From the NCBI RefSeq assembly GCF_009766095.1, contig NZ_LMUD01000009.1, positions 369,151-433,150 of the forward strand: 64,000 bases of DNA, given 5' to 3'. Each line of letters starts with the position of its first letter. Position 1 is the stretch's first letter. A program made the translations under genes and the position numbers. This DNA is from Granulicella sp. S190. Its GTDB lineage: Bacteria; Acidobacteriota; Terriglobia; Terriglobales; Acidobacteriaceae. Below are positions 16,578 to 25,899 of the stretch, piece by piece. The notes beneath the pieces were generated by a model. The model saw only the letters and a list, made by a program, of their open reading frames with translations, did no database searches and was not told the DNA's origin.

Positions 16578-17285
16578 GTGAAGAGGATTGGAGGGGCTGT
16601 GAGGAATGTAGCTTGGAGTCTGGTTGGGTGTGTCTTGTGTGGAGTCTCGTTGGCGACAGGTTCTACAGCGATGGGGCAGAGTACTGCGACTCCGCCGGCT
16701 AAGCCGAGTGCAACCCCGGCTGTGCATAAGCCCAAGGCTTCCGCGAAGTTGGTGATGGCGGTCTGGTCGCCGGATGTGCAAAAGACGCTGGGAGTCTCTG
16801 CAGAGGACTTCAAGACAGATGGGTTGAATAAGCTGACGCAGGTGCAGTTGACGAGCCTGGAGGGCTCGGCGAAGCCTGATCCGAAGCGGGCGTGGCTGGC
16901 GTGTCCTGTGCCGTCGGCGTCGGGGGCCCGGGTGTACCTGACAGTGGCGGGGGATGATTCGACGGGCGCGATTGCGGGGCAGATACGGCATGCGGTGAAC
17001 TCGGTGACCGGGGTGACGGTGGTGGATACTGCTGCGCAGGCAGACCGGGCTCTGCATGTCGTGATCCAGGAGCAGACGACGGCGAAGCGGACGATCGGGT
17101 TTACCGCGTCGTACCTGACGGGTACTCCGTGCGTCGAGGATATCGGCGGTAAGAAGACGGATGTGGAGTTGAAGGGGACGTTGGGCACGTACACGGATGC
17201 GAAGGGCGCGGGGCTGGCGACGGACCTTGCGGGGATGCTGGATCAGGATCTGCAGGCGGTGAAGAGTGGTGCTCCAGCGCGGTAG
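16578..17285 (+). CDS. Hypothetical exported protein
   Basis: The protein is 235 aa from GTG 16578. GTG 16599, preceded by GGAGG (16590-16594), is an alternative start that keeps the whole signal peptide (NVAWSLVGCVLCGVSLATG). The mature part has a Pro/Ala/Thr/Lys linker and then a mixed alpha/beta domain. It includes VWSPDVQKTLGV, a segment resembling an ABC-type or LpoB-like fold in outline (ADRALHVVIQEQTTAKRTIG), and one cysteine in TGTPCVEDIGG. I do not recognise the family. It is divergent from the glycine-zipper gene. Confidence 0.6.
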   Translation: MKRIGGAVRNVAWSLVGCVLCGVSLATGSTAMGQSTATPPAKPSATPAVHKPKASAKLVMAVWSPDVQKTLGVSAEDFKTDGLNKLTQVQLTSLEGSAKPDPKRAWLACPVPSASGARVYLTVAGDDSTGAIAGQIRHAVNSVTGVTVVDTAAQADRALHVVIQEQTTAKRTIGFTASYLTGTPCVEDIGGKKTDVELKGTLGTYTDAKGAGLATDLAGMLDQDLQAVKSGAPAR

Positions 17286-17469
17286 TTCGCGTGGGGCTGG
17301 TGCAGAGACGTCTTGCCATGGTGGTAGCTTGACGCAGTCTTTGCGGCTGCGAAGAGATCCGCCTTCGCGGTGATGAGACGGTCACGAAGAGGGGGTATCC
17401 GGTCTCGGGATGGAGATTTTATTTTCCCGTCTTGTTGGATTTGCATCTTACTGGGCTGGAGGTTTTGCC

Positions 17470-17802
17470 ATGAAGGGTTTTCCCTGGATCCTTGCCGGAA
17501 TTGGAATCGGTGTCGCAGTGACGTATGTACTGTTTTTCAGCGAGCCGGAACCGGCGTATGACACGAGCTATGACGGGTTCAGCGACGCAGCGCGCAAGAC
17601 GTTTGCGTGGGGTACCAAGCAGAAGGCCAAGGGTAAGGTAGGCTCGTTTGCGGGTGCGGTGAAGGAGGGCGTCGGAAATCTCACCGGCAACCAGGACCTG
17701 GCCGATGAAGGGACTGCGGATCGCGTCGAGGGTAAGGTGAAGGACGTCGCCGGTCAGGTTGGGCAGGCGGTTGGGCAGACGATTCACGATCTCAACAAGT
17801 AG
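17470..17802 (+). CDS. CsbD-like stress protein with N-terminal membrane anchor
   Basis: ATG 17470 follows GGAGG at a spacing of about 9 and gives 110 aa; the frame is open upstream to 17410 but without a site. Residues 4-22 form one membrane helix (FPWILAGIGIGVAVTYVLF), followed by a CsbD-type amphipathic region with the repeats KGKVGSFAGAVKEGVGNLTG and VEGKVKDVAGQVGQAVG. CsbD proteins are induced by general stress in many bacteria; their biochemical role is unsettled. It is convergent with the DUF3606 gene across a shared terminator hairpin. Confidence 0.8.
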   Translation: MKGFPWILAGIGIGVAVTYVLFFSEPEPAYDTSYDGFSDAARKTFAWGTKQKAKGKVGSFAGAVKEGVGNLTGNQDLADEGTADRVEGKVKDVAGQVGQAVGQTIHDLNK

Positions 17803-17839
17803 ATCTGAAAACACGTAGAGGTGATGCGAAGGAAAGAAA

Positions 17840-17880
17840 CCCACGCTCGCAACGAAGATCGCGAGCGTGGGCTTTTTGTT
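17840..17880. terminator. Bidirectional rho-independent terminator
   Basis: An 11-bp perfect stem, CCCACGCTCGC (17840-17850) and GCGAGCGTGGG (17861-17871), encloses a 10-base loop and is followed by CTTTTTGTTTT on the + strand. On the minus strand the stem is followed by TTTCTTTCC. It sits between the convergent csbD-like and DUF3606 genes and can serve both. Confidence 0.9.
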
Positions 17881-17901
17881 TTGCGTTCCTATGCTTTAAA
17901 T

Positions 17902-18162
17902 CTAGCTGGACTTGTGGTGCTGGAGAGCGGCGCGAACCTTCTCGACGTGGGTGCCGTGGACGCGGATGGCTTCGTGCAACTGGTCGCCGGTGACGCCGAA
18001 CTCTTTGGACCAGTAGTGGATGTCGGAAGACATCTTTGGGTTGATCTCTTTGGGGTCGTGGGGACCTTTTTCGGGTTCGACGTGCTCAGCGTGCGCGGTG
18101 CGAAGCTTCGACTTTTCGACTTCTTCGTGTTCGTGCGGACGTGCTGGGTCTGGGTGAGACAT
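17902..18162 (-). CDS. DUF3606-like small protein
   Basis: ATG 18162 has AGAGGA upstream and gives 86 aa; a longer frame to 18234 lacks a site. The N-terminal half is highly charged (His, Glu, Lys, Pro). The C-terminal half, EINPKMSSDIHYWSKEFGVT followed by GDQLHEAIRVHGTHVEKVRAAL, matches the DUF3606 pattern of a short helical domain with a YWSKEFGV core. DUF3606 proteins are small, often stress-linked and of unknown biochemical role. Its convergent neighbour is another stress-type protein (CsbD-like). Confidence 0.72.
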   Translation of the reverse strand: MSHPDPARPHEHEEVEKSKLRTAHAEHVEPEKGPHDPKEINPKMSSDIHYWSKEFGVTGDQLHEAIRVHGTHVEKVRAALQHHKSS

Positions 18163-18484
18163 GTGTTTGTTCCTCTTTCGTGTTCCTGAGATTAGATGCA
18201 GGATCAGTTTGAGAGAAGGGTCTGGGTGCCCCATCTTCGGCGCGAAGCACGATCCTCACAACTCAGACACGAGAATAAGGACAGGAGTCGGTTCGTCGTA
18301 CATGGAACGACTAAAACTGGACCAGAGCCACTCTTCCGGGTCTTCTTAAGGACTGTTGCAATTAAGTGGTTACCTTTCACAAAATCTTACTGTATGAACG
18401 ATCTTCCCCGCAGAGGTCTACGATTTCCTAAAATGGGGATCCCTCAAAAATAAATCCATAAAAGTGGCATGTTTTTCGAGCCCG
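18163..18484. other. Intergenic region upstream of the DUF3606 gene, no gene seen
   Basis: About 320 bases lie between the start of the DUF3606 gene and the dispersed element downstream of gyrA. They should hold the promoter of the DUF3606 gene. The part from 18360 on is AT-rich (runs of CAAAAAT and CCATAAAAG). No convincing open frame, RNA fold or promoter hexamer pair was identified. Confidence 0.5.
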
Positions 18485-18594
18485 AAAAGTGACGGTCAAA
18501 ACACCACGTTTGCCACGCATCCCACCACAGCTAGACCACCAAAACACCACGTAGAAACGCCCGTTTTTGCCAAAACTACCAGCAAAAACGGGCG
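18485..18594 (-). repeat. Dispersed GTGG-rich 3' element, copy 1 (downstream of gyrA)
   Basis: Read on the minus strand, right after the gyrA stop (18613), this is a 13-bp perfect hairpin (arms 18558-18570 and 18582-18594, CGCCCGTTTTTGC type). It is followed by a series of GTGG(T) blocks with T-rich spacers ending in CACTTTT (18485-18491). A clearly related sequence lies at 33564-33682 downstream of the GH2 glycosidase gene, in the same orientation relative to the gene. Shared blocks include GTGGTGGTSTAG-like, GATGCGTGG/AATGCGTGG and AAACGTGG. It may be a family of 3' processing or termination elements, or a mobile repeat. Confidence 0.7.
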
Positions 18595-18612
18595 TCACCA
18601 CGTCTCAAAAAA

Positions 18613-21519
18613 TTACTGCAGCAGCGTTCCTTCTTCGGGTTGGGTTTTGGCTTCTTCTGGGGGGATCACTACGGCGGCCGCTACCTTGTCCTGGGGTTCC
18701 AGGTCGAGCAGCTTGACGCCCTGGGTGCTGCGGCCTGCGGAGCGGACGCTCTTGGTGTCGATGCGGATGATCTTGCCGAACTGGCTGATGACCATCATCT
18801 CGGTGGTGTCGTCGACGAGCTGGATGGCGGTGACCTTGCCAATCTTGGGGGTGGTCTTCATGTTGATGACACCCTTGCCGCCGCGAGACTGGAGGCGATA
18901 CTGATCGACGTCGGTGCGCTTGCCGAAGCCGTTCTCGCTGACGGTGAGGATGAGGCAGGGGGTGAGGCCGAGCTGCTTGTCGAGCTTTTCTAGTTTGGCC
19001 TGAGCCTCTTCGGAGAGCGCGGGTGCGGCGAGTTCGCCGGGTTCGGCCAGCTCGAGGGGCTGAGCGATGGCGGAGTCGGCGGCTTCGTCGATGGCGGCTT
19101 CGACCTGGGAAATAAGGCCCTTTTGTGCGGCGCGCTCAAGGCGCTGCTTGTTGCGAGCCTCGTTGGAGGGGGTGACGGCGGCGCCGATGAGGTAGTCGCC
19201 CTTTTTGAGCGAGACGCCGCGGTTGCCGGTGGCGGGACGGCCCATGGGGCGTAGATCCTGCTCGGCGAAGCGGATGGCCATGCCGTCGTGGGTGGCGAGG
19301 AAGATGACCTGCTGTCCGTCGGTGATCCGGGCAGTGATGAGCTCGTCGTCCTTGTCGATGTTGATGGCGATGATGCCGCGAGCCATGACGTTGGAGAAGT
19401 CCTTGAGCGCGGTCTTCTTCACCGTTCCATTGCGCGTGGCGAAGAGGATGAACTTGGAGTCTTCTTCAAGGTCGCGGACGGGCAGGATAGTGACGACCTT
19501 TTCGCCGGGCTGAAGGGCGACGAGCGAGGCCATGGCCTTGCCTTTGCCTGCGGCGCCGACGTCGGGGACCTCGTAGACCTTGAGCCAGTAGACGCGGCCA
19601 GTGTTGGTGAAGCAGAGGAGATAGGCGTGGGTGGAGTCGATGATGAGCTGCGCGACGAAGTCCTCTTCGCGAGTCTTCATACCGAGGCGCCCGGTGCCGC
19701 CGCGACGCTGCTGCCGGTAGATAGAGATGGGCGTGCGCTTGAGGTAGCCGGTGTTGGAGACGGTGACGGCGACCTGCTCGTCGGTGATGAGATCTTCAAG
19801 CTGAAGCTCGGCGGTCTCGTCGATAATCTGCGTGCGGCGGGCATCGCCGTACTTGTCGCGAATCTCGGTCAGCTCTTTGATGATGACTTTGCGGAGCTTG
19901 GCCGGCGAGGCGAGGATGGACTCGAACTCGGTGATGTTGTCGCGAACCTCGGCGAGCTCTTTGAGAAGCTCGTCGATGGAGAGCTGGGTGAGGCGGTAGA
20001 GCTGCAGTTCGAGGATCGCGTCGATCTGCTTATAGGAGAGGATGAGCGTTCCGGTGGTGGAGAACGTCATGTCGATGTTGTACTTCTTGGGGTCAAGCGT
20101 GATGCCGGCGAGCTCGGTGCCGCGAAGGTTGATGCGCTTGTTGGAGAAGTAGGAGAAGAGATTCTCGCGGGCGTCGGCGCGGCTGGACGATTGACGGATG
20201 ATCTTGATGACGTTGTCGAGATGATCGAGCGCGATCTGGTAGCCGAGGAGGATGTGTTCGCGGTCGCGGGCCTTGGCAAGCAGGAAGGCGGTGCGGCGGC
20301 GGACGACTTCGGTGCGGTGATCGAGGAAGGCGCGGATGGCGTGGTCGAGTGGGAACTCCTTCGGCTGGCCGTTGTGGACCGCCAGGAAGATCATCGAGAA
20401 CGACTCCTGCATCTGGGTGTGCTTGTGGAGCTGGTTGAGCACGATCTGATGCTCGGCGCCGCGCTTGAGGCCGATGACGATGCGCATGCCGTCGCGGTCG
20501 GACTCGTCACGGAACTCGTCGCGGGCGATATCGGTGATGACGCCCTCGTTGACGAGCTCGGCGATGCGCTCGATGAGCTTGGACTTGTTAACCTGGTAGG
20601 GAATCTCGGTGACGATGATGGCTTGGCGCCCGCCGGAGATGTTCTCGATGGAGGCCTTGGCGCGCATCATGAAGCGGCCGCGGCCGGTCTTGTATGCGTT
20701 CGGGATGTTGGTCTTGCCGAAGAGGAATCCACCGGTGGGGAAGTCGGGGCCGAGAACGTGCTCGAGGACGAGGTCGAGGTCGGAGCGGTGGTCCTGCGGA
20801 GACTTCTGGAGCAGCGCGATGCAGGCGTTCACGATCTCGGTGAGATTATGAGGCGGAATGTTGGTCGCCATGCCGACGGCGATGCCGGAGCTGCCATTGA
20901 CGATGAGGTTCGGGACGCGCGCAGGAAGGACGGTGGGCTCGAGCGAGGACTCGTCGTAGTTGGGCGTAAAGTCCACGGTGTCGTAGTCGATGTCCGCGAG
21001 CATCTCCCCGGCGATGCGGGTGAGGCGCGATTCGGTGTACCGCATGGCAGCGGCGGAGTCACCGTCGACGGAGCCGAAGTTTCCCTGGCCGTCTACTAAG
21101 AGATAGCGAAGCGAGAAGGGCTGGGCAAGGCGAACCATGGTGTCATAGATGGCGGAGTCGCCGTGGGGATGGTAATTACCCATGACGTGGCCGACAACCT
21201 TGGCGGACTTGGTGTACTTCTTGTTGAACTGGAGGCCCATCTCCTGCATGCCATAGAGGATGCGGCGGTGGACGGGCTTAAGGCCGTCGCGAACGTCGGG
21301 CAGGGCGCGGCCGATGATGACCGACATGGAGTAGTCGAGGTACGACTTCCGCATCTCCTCCTCAATATTGATGGAGAGCATGAACGCGGCACCGCGGCCC
21401 TGGACGGTGGAGGGTCCATCGGGTGGAGAGCCCGCGGGGGGAGGGTTGTTGGAGTTCGCGTCCTGCGGGGAGGGCACTTCAGGGTTTTTCGGGTCTTGCG
21501 GAAAGAGATCGTCAGCCAT
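18613..21519 (-). CDS. gyrA: DNA gyrase subunit A
   Basis: The 968-aa subunit carries the breakage-reunion active site of the type II topoisomerase that introduces negative supercoils. An acidic, Pro-rich N-terminal extension of about 45 residues precedes the core. Catalytic Tyr161 lies in [10 protein letters not shown]. The quinolone-determining region [18 protein letters not shown] has Ser122 and Asp126 at the positions of E. coli Ser83 and Asp87, so it looks quinolone-sensitive. The GyrA box QRRGGTG is present, separating it from ParC. The beta-pinwheel C-terminus is interrupted by an insertion of about 75 residues rich in Ala/Glu (about 800-870), which explains the extra length over the usual 820-880. 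The dispersed element is directly downstream. Confidence 0.97.
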   Translation of the reverse strand: MADDLFPQDPKNPEVPSPQDANSNNPPPAGSPPDGPSTVQGRGAAFMLSINIEEEMRKSYLDYSMSVIIGRALPDVRDGLKPVHRRILYGMQEMGLQFNKKYTKSAKVVGHVMGNYHPHGDSAIYDTMVRLAQPFSLRYLLVDGQGNFGSVDGDSAAAMRYTESRLTRIAGEMLADIDYDTVDFTPNYDESSLEPTVLPARVPNLIVNGSSGIAVGMATNIPPHNLTEIVNACIALLQKSPQDHRSDLDLVLEHVLGPDFPTGGFLFGKTNIPNAYKTGRGRFMMRAKASIENISGGRQAIIVTEIPYQVNKSKLIERIAELVNEGVITDIARDEFRDESDRDGMRIVIGLKRGAEHQIVLNQLHKHTQMQESFSMIFLAVHNGQPKEFPLDHAIRAFLDHRTEVVRRRTAFLLAKARDREHILLGYQIALDHLDNVIKIIRQSSSRADARENLFSYFSNKRINLRGTELAGITLDPKKYNIDMTFSTTGTLILSYKQIDAILELQLYRLTQLSIDELLKELAEVRDNITEFESILASPAKLRKVIIKELTEIRDKYGDARRTQIIDETAELQLEDLITDEQVAVTVSNTGYLKRTPISIYRQQRRGGTGRLGMKTREEDFVAQLIIDSTHAYLLCFTNTGRVYWLKVYEVPDVGAAGKGKAMASLVALQPGEKVVTILPVRDLEEDSKFILFATRNGTVKKTALKDFSNVMARGIIAINIDKDDELITARITDGQQVIFLATHDGMAIRFAEQDLRPMGRPATGNRGVSLKKGDYLIGAAVTPSNEARNKQRLERAAQKGLISQVEAAIDEAADSAIAQPLELAEPGELAAPALSEEAQAKLEKLDKQLGLTPCLILTVSENGFGKRTDVDQYRLQSRGGKGVINMKTTPKIGKVTAIQLVDDTTEMMVISQFGKIIRIDTKSVRSAGRSTQGVKLLDLEPQDKVAAAVVIPPEEAKTQPEEGTLLQ

Positions 21520-21658
21520 GGTGTTTCTCTATGATAAATGCTTGATTTGGCTGGGTAAAGGCTTGTCGGAGCGTGGTTTTTGCAGGGTGGGAGTATATGC
21601 ACAAAACGCGGGACTTAGAGGGAATCTGCGAGGGTACTGCGCTGCGGATAAGACAAAA

Positions 21659-21687
21659 AAAGGGACAGGCTTTTGGCCTGTCCCTTT
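21659..21687 (-). terminator. Rho-independent terminator of the Oar-like receptor gene
   Basis: A 12-bp perfect stem, AAAGGGACAGGC (21659-21670) with GCCTGTCCCTTT (21676-21687), has a 5-base loop and is followed on the minus strand by a T run (AAAAAA on the + strand just to the left). It is 30 bases past the receptor stop codon. Confidence 0.92.
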
Positions 21688-21716
21688 GAGTCGTGAGATT
21701 TTGCTTCTTTTTGAAG

Positions 21717-24700
21717 TTAGAAGAAGAGCTTTCCAGACAACTGCATGGAGCGGGCGTTGTTGGTGAAGACCTTTCCAGGCTGATTGAAGAAGCCATTCCC
21801 TACGGTCTGGAAGTTGAGATAGGTAGTGGTGTTGGACGTGGTGTTGATGTTGTTAACCGTACCCGGAGTGTACTGAGCGTGGTTGAGGACGTTGTACGCC
21901 TGGGCTCCGAACTCAAACGAGTAGCGCTCGTGGAAGGTCACGCGCTTCAAGGCTGACATGTCGAAGTTGTTAATGGGGCGTGTAGCGAGGCTGTTGCGTG
22001 AGGCGTTGGGCAAGGTTCCCGCTCCAGCCTGGATGTAGTACGCAGTGGGATCATTGGCTACGTAGCCAACCAGGTTGGCTGGGCATTGACCGGGCGCGGT
22101 CTCAGTATCTGCCGTGCACAGGCTCGCCAGGTTGGTGGCGTACTGCGGGCTGACCAAGCTGGACGTACCCTTGACGCCGGTGGGGTTGATGATCGTGCGA
22201 TCAATTGCGCTGCCACTATCACCGTTCTGGTTGGAGTTGACACCCGAGAGGACAGTGGCATACTCCGGCGACTCATAGGTGTAAATGGGTGCGATGGTCC
22301 AGTTGCCCACGACGTTCCTGAGCAGGAAGGAGCTGGAGTGCTTGTAGAGCTGCAGATCGTAGACCGCTTCGAGAGAGATGCGGTGGGTACGGTCGAGAGC
22401 GGAGCGGCTGTAGTCTGCCGCAACGTTCTGCGAGTTCTGCGGACGGCGTGGAGTGAGTGTGGTGGCAAAGACTTCAGCCGTCGCATCGTCCATCGTCTTG
22501 CTGTAGGTGTAGGAGAGGTTGGTCTGGAATCCGCCGACATACTGGCGGGTCACATTGGCAACCAAGGCGTTGTAGTTGGAGCTGGAGTAAGGCTGATACG
22601 AGGTGATCTTGCTGGTGAAGCCTTGAGCGAGGAAGTCCGGCCTAATGTTGGAGAGCGCCTGAATTGCACCCAGCGTGTTGGCGTTGACTGGAGAGATGAC
22701 AGCACTGCCGCCGCTCAACGAGGTAGGGAGCTGATTCGTTGCGTTGACCCTGGGTTGAATGTTGATCTGGTCCTGGGTTGGGAGGTGGATGCCGCGTGTG
22801 CCTACGTAACCGATCTCACCGGTGTATTTGCTTAGGAAGGTGCGCTGGATGGTGAGGGTGTAGGTCTCGGCGTAGGGGACTGTCTGATTAGGAATGTAGG
22901 CTGCAGTGGCTCCACGCTGATCGGCAAGGCCGGCTGGCGTGTTCGGGAAGACCAGGATGCCGCCATTGCCGGGAGGAAGACCGCCATTGGCAAGGAAGTT
23001 CGGGTCGCCTGGCTGAGGATTGCCGACATTGCCTACATCGTTTGTTGCCGAGTACTGCGGCGGGAAGGAGAGAGTCCCAAGGTTGTCGAAGAGAACATCG
23101 TAGGACAGGCCGAAACCTGCGCGGACTGAGGTCTTATCATCTGGAGCGTAGTTGATGCCGATGCGAGGAGCGAAGCTTTTGTAAGCGGGCTTCGGCTCGG
23201 TGAAGCTAATGAGGCCTGGTACAGAGGCGGCGGAGTTCAACCCCTGTGCTCGCTCACCGACTGGAACGGAGGTGAACTCGTAGCGGAGACCACCGTTGAG
23301 GGTGAGCTTCGGGCTGGCGCGCCAGGTATCGTTTACGTAGCCATAGAGTGCGGTCTGGTCGCCGTAGTAGGTGAGGCTACCGGTGGAGCGCTCGCCGAAG
23401 CTGGTGGGAGCCAGGTCTTGGAGGAATTCGGAGAGGTTGTTCCACTCGTAGTCGCCGCGTGCACGCTGCGTGAATCCCTGGGGCGAGATGTACTTGCGGC
23501 CGTCAAAGCCGATCTTGATGGTGTGCTTGCCTTTGACGTAGCTGACGTTGTCGACCACCTGGTAGAGGTTCTGGATGGTGAACTGTGGCGCGTTCGGGTC
23601 GGGTCCGAGATTGATGTTTCCCTGATCGACGAAGACGAGGTTGGGGAACTGATCGAGGCCCGGGTAGCTAAAGTTGCCAGCGGTCAGGGTGTTCGAGTAG
23701 CGGTTGAAACCGATACGGAACTCGTTGGTGAGGTTGGGAGTAAAGGTATGGAACTCGCTGAGAGCGACGAGCTGATAGCGGAAGGGCTGCTGGGTGAAGA
23801 AGACGGGGAACGGAATCGTGTTGCCGGCCGTGTCGGTGTCAGAGAGACGATTGTAGATGTATCGTCCGCGGAAGCTGTCCTTGTTAGTGATGGTGTAGTC
23901 GACGCTGGTGGTGAGGACGTCGAAGTTGGAAGGCGTTCCGGCGGTGCTCTGATAGTTGCCGAGGGGGATGTTGGTGGAGGCTCCGGAGGTCGCGGAGTTG
24001 ACGGTGAGGAACTGCGCCCCGGTGGCTTCGCTGCCGCAGGCTACGTCGGCTGAGGCATCGATACCAGCGCCACCGGCTCCAGTGATGGTAGCGGGCTGGG
24101 TGTACTTGAGGTACTGGGCAAGGTTGTTGGCGTTGAGACCGTAGGGAGCGCCAAGGGCTTTGAGTGTGCTAAGACCGGCTGCGGTCGGGACGCAGGAGAA
24201 GATGGCAGGATTGTTTCCGATGGAGTTGCGCTCAAAGTTGACGAAGAAGAAGAGCTTGTCCCTGAGGATGGGGCCGCCGACCTGTCCGCCGTAGCGGTTG
24301 TTGTCGTAGCGCGGGTTGATGGCGGGTTTGCCGCCCTGGGTTCCGACCTCTGCGTTGAGGTTGCGGTTCTGGAAGTACTCATAGAGACGTCCGTGGAACT
24401 TGTTGGTTCCGGAGAGGACGTTGGTGTTGAACTGGCCGCCGGAGGAGTGGCCGAACTCTGGAGAGAACTGATTGGTGATGAGCGTGAAACTCTCGACCGA
24501 ATCGTTAGGCAGATAGATGAGTGGGCCAGTGACAGCTTTGTTGTTGTTGTCCACACCTTCGATGGTGAAGTTGTTGTTGCGGGGACGCTGGCCGCCGATA
24601 GAGGGGCCGACGCCGATACCGATCCCGCCGCTGGAGGCGACACCAGGGCTAAGGAGGGAGGCGTTCAGGACACCGAAGCCGTTCGAACCACCCGAGGAGG

Positions 24701-25139
24701 TGGAAGGAAGATCAGTAAGCTCCACGTTGCTGAAGGTCTGGGTGAGGTTGGTGCTGGTCGTGTCGAGGACTGCGCCAGCTTCTGCTGCGACTTCAACCGT
24801 GGTGCTGGCACCGATGGAGAGGGCGACGTTGGTCGTGGAGGTCTTATTGAGCTCGATGACGATGCCGCGAAGGGTGAACGGCTGGAAGCCCGAGGAACTG
24901 ACAACCAGGTCGTACTTGCCGGGGAGAAGATTGCCTACGCGAAACTCGCCGGAGGTCCCGGCTTTTTCGGTAGTGGCGACGCCGGTATCGACGTTGGTAA
25001 CCACGATCGTTGCATTCGCGATGATGGCTCCAGAAGGATCTTTCACGGTACCGACAAGGTCTCCGCTCGTGGTCTGACCAAGAGCAGCGCCAATGAAGGC
25101 CATAGTGATGGCGGGTACAAAGAGGGAAATACGTCGCAT
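21717..25139 (-). CDS. Oar-like TonB-dependent receptor with carboxypeptidase-regulatory-like N-terminus
   Basis: ATG 25139 follows GGAGAAG at about 6 bases and gives 1140 aa; an upstream in-frame codon at 25175 is less likely. Order: signal peptide (ISLFVPAITMAFIGAALGQ); a CarboxypepD_reg-like Ig fold (GDLVGTVKDPSGAIIANATI, LLPGKYDLVVSSSGF, residues 25-110); a plug domain (RPRNNNFTIEGVDNN); then a large outer-membrane barrel with long loops. It ends in aromatic strands typical of barrel insertion (SMQLSGKLFF). These proteins take up large substrates in a TonB-dependent way, and Acidobacteria carry many copies. The substrate is unknown. A strong terminator follows, and a duplicated inverted-repeat box lies about 210 bases upstream. 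Confidence 0.92.
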   Translation of the reverse strand: MRRISLFVPAITMAFIGAALGQTTSGDLVGTVKDPSGAIIANATIVVTNVDTGVATTEKAGTSGEFRVGNLLPGKYDLVVSSSGFQPFTLRGIVIELNKTSTTNVALSIGASTTVEVAAEAGAVLDTTSTNLTQTFSNVELTDLPSTSSGGSNGFGVLNASLLSPGVASSGGIGIGVGPSIGGQRPRNNNFTIEGVDNNNKAVTGPLIYLPNDSVESFTLITNQFSPEFGHSSGGQFNTNVLSGTNKFHGRLYEYFQNRNLNAEVGTQGGKPAINPRYDNNRYGGQVGGPILRDKLFFFVNFERNSIGNNPAIFSCVPTAAGLSTLKALGAPYGLNANNLAQYLKYTQPATITGAGGAGIDASADVACGSEATGAQFLTVNSATSGASTNIPLGNYQSTAGTPSNFDVLTTSVDYTITNKDSFRGRYIYNRLSDTDTAGNTIPFPVFFTQQPFRYQLVALSEFHTFTPNLTNEFRIGFNRYSNTLTAGNFSYPGLDQFPNLVFVDQGNINLGPDPNAPQFTIQNLYQVVDNVSYVKGKHTIKIGFDGRKYISPQGFTQRARGDYEWNNLSEFLQDLAPTSFGERSTGSLTYYGDQTALYGYVNDTWRASPKLTLNGGLRYEFTSVPVGERAQGLNSAASVPGLISFTEPKPAYKSFAPRIGINYAPDDKTSVRAGFGLSYDVLFDNLGTLSFPPQYSATNDVGNVGNPQPGDPNFLANGGLPPGNGGILVFPNTPAGLADQRGATAAYIPNQTVPYAETYTLTIQRTFLSKYTGEIGYVGTRGIHLPTQDQINIQPRVNATNQLPTSLSGGSAVISPVNANTLGAIQALSNIRPDFLAQGFTSKITSYQPYSSSNYNALVANVTRQYVGGFQTNLSYTYSKTMDDATAEVFATTLTPRRPQNSQNVAADYSRSALDRTHRISLEAVYDLQLYKHSSSFLLRNVVGNWTIAPIYTYESPEYATVLSGVNSNQNGDSGSAIDRTIINPTGVKGTSSLVSPQYATNLASLCTADTETAPGQCPANLVGYVANDPTAYYIQAGAGTLPNASRNSLATRPINNFDMSALKRVTFHERYSFEFGAQAYNVLNHAQYTPGTVNNINTTSNTTTYLNFQTVGNGFFNQPGKVFTNNARSMQLSGKLFF

Positions 25140-25899
25140 TCGTTCTTCTCCAACGCTGACTAAATCGGGGTCCAAGCATCGGAGTCCACAGATAAACTCC
25201 TCGATCAGGACTCTTTTGGTTTAGTCGCGTACCTTAGGTTGAGCAATTTGCGGGCCAATTTCATTTGGCAGTCCGTATCGCTCTTTAATACAGATATACA
25301 TAGGACAATGGGGTGCTCTAGAGCTGCCCGTCTCAAAAAGATATGAATTTATGTAGGAACCTACCTCTTCGCTGCATGAACTGGTATGTAGGAACCTACC
25401 TCTTCGCTGCATGAAACTGGACGGTGGCAAAGTGTGTGGGGGAGGATCTGTCTAGCCGATATCTAAACTAAGACTAAATCAGTCTGCTATAACTTGATCT
25501 CGGACTGATACCGTCGTATATTCGGTTTATCTGAGTTTTTAGAGCTTTAGTTATTGGAGGGTTTGACCAGATCCTCGCGGAAAATTCTCTTGGCGGAGAC
25601 CACGAGGACCTGGGAGCTACAGCCGAGTGACTGCAGGTTCTCTGCATTATAAGGTCCGATGTCGGATCGTTCTACTTCGGCTCAAAACTCCATGACTTAT
25701 CAACACAAACCCTGAACCATCCGGCGGCTTGTTTGGTTGGCGAATGCTTTGAGGATAAGCGGTCGTCGGTGAGGTGCGCCTGGTTTCAACTGCACCTTCG
25801 AGTCGCTGGAAGAGGGACTGTGAAGACCGACGCTGTTCTGAAGGAAAGTGAGCGCGATCGATCTTTGCCGAGCACGGAAGTTGATCCGAGGAGATAGGA
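25140..25899. other. Divergent intergenic region between two TonB-dependent receptor genes
   Basis: 760 bases contain no credible gene. The part nearest the leftward receptor (25230-25560) is AT-rich and carries the duplicated box at 25350-25415, so promoters and regulator sites are expected here. The rest should contain the promoter for the siderophore receptor at 25900. No Fur-like inverted repeat was found by eye and no RNA fold was recognised. Short leftward frames in 25647-26137 overlap the receptor start and are read as shadows. Confidence 0.6.
25350..25415. repeat. Two tandem copies of a 31-bp box with a GTAGGAACCTAC inverted repeat
   Basis: Bases 25350-25380 and 25385-25415 are identical 31-mers with a period of 35. 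Each contains GTAGG-AA-CCTAC, an inverted repeat with a 2-base centre, and ends CTTCGCTGCATGAA. The pair lies about 210-290 bases upstream of the Oar-like receptor start. The layout suggests tandem operators for a dimeric regulator. The regulator is not encoded next to it. Confidence 0.8.

Noticed and set aside
19288-21099. 603-codon open frame antisense to gyrA
   Set aside because: It mirrors gyrA codons, has biased composition (Asp/Gly/Val/Glu), no ribosome-binding site and no recognisable domain. It is a GC-rich shadow of gyrA.
25350-25415. Tandem 31-bp repeat considered as a mini CRISPR array
   Set aside because: Only two copies and a spacer of 4 bases, so not CRISPR; better read as operator boxes.
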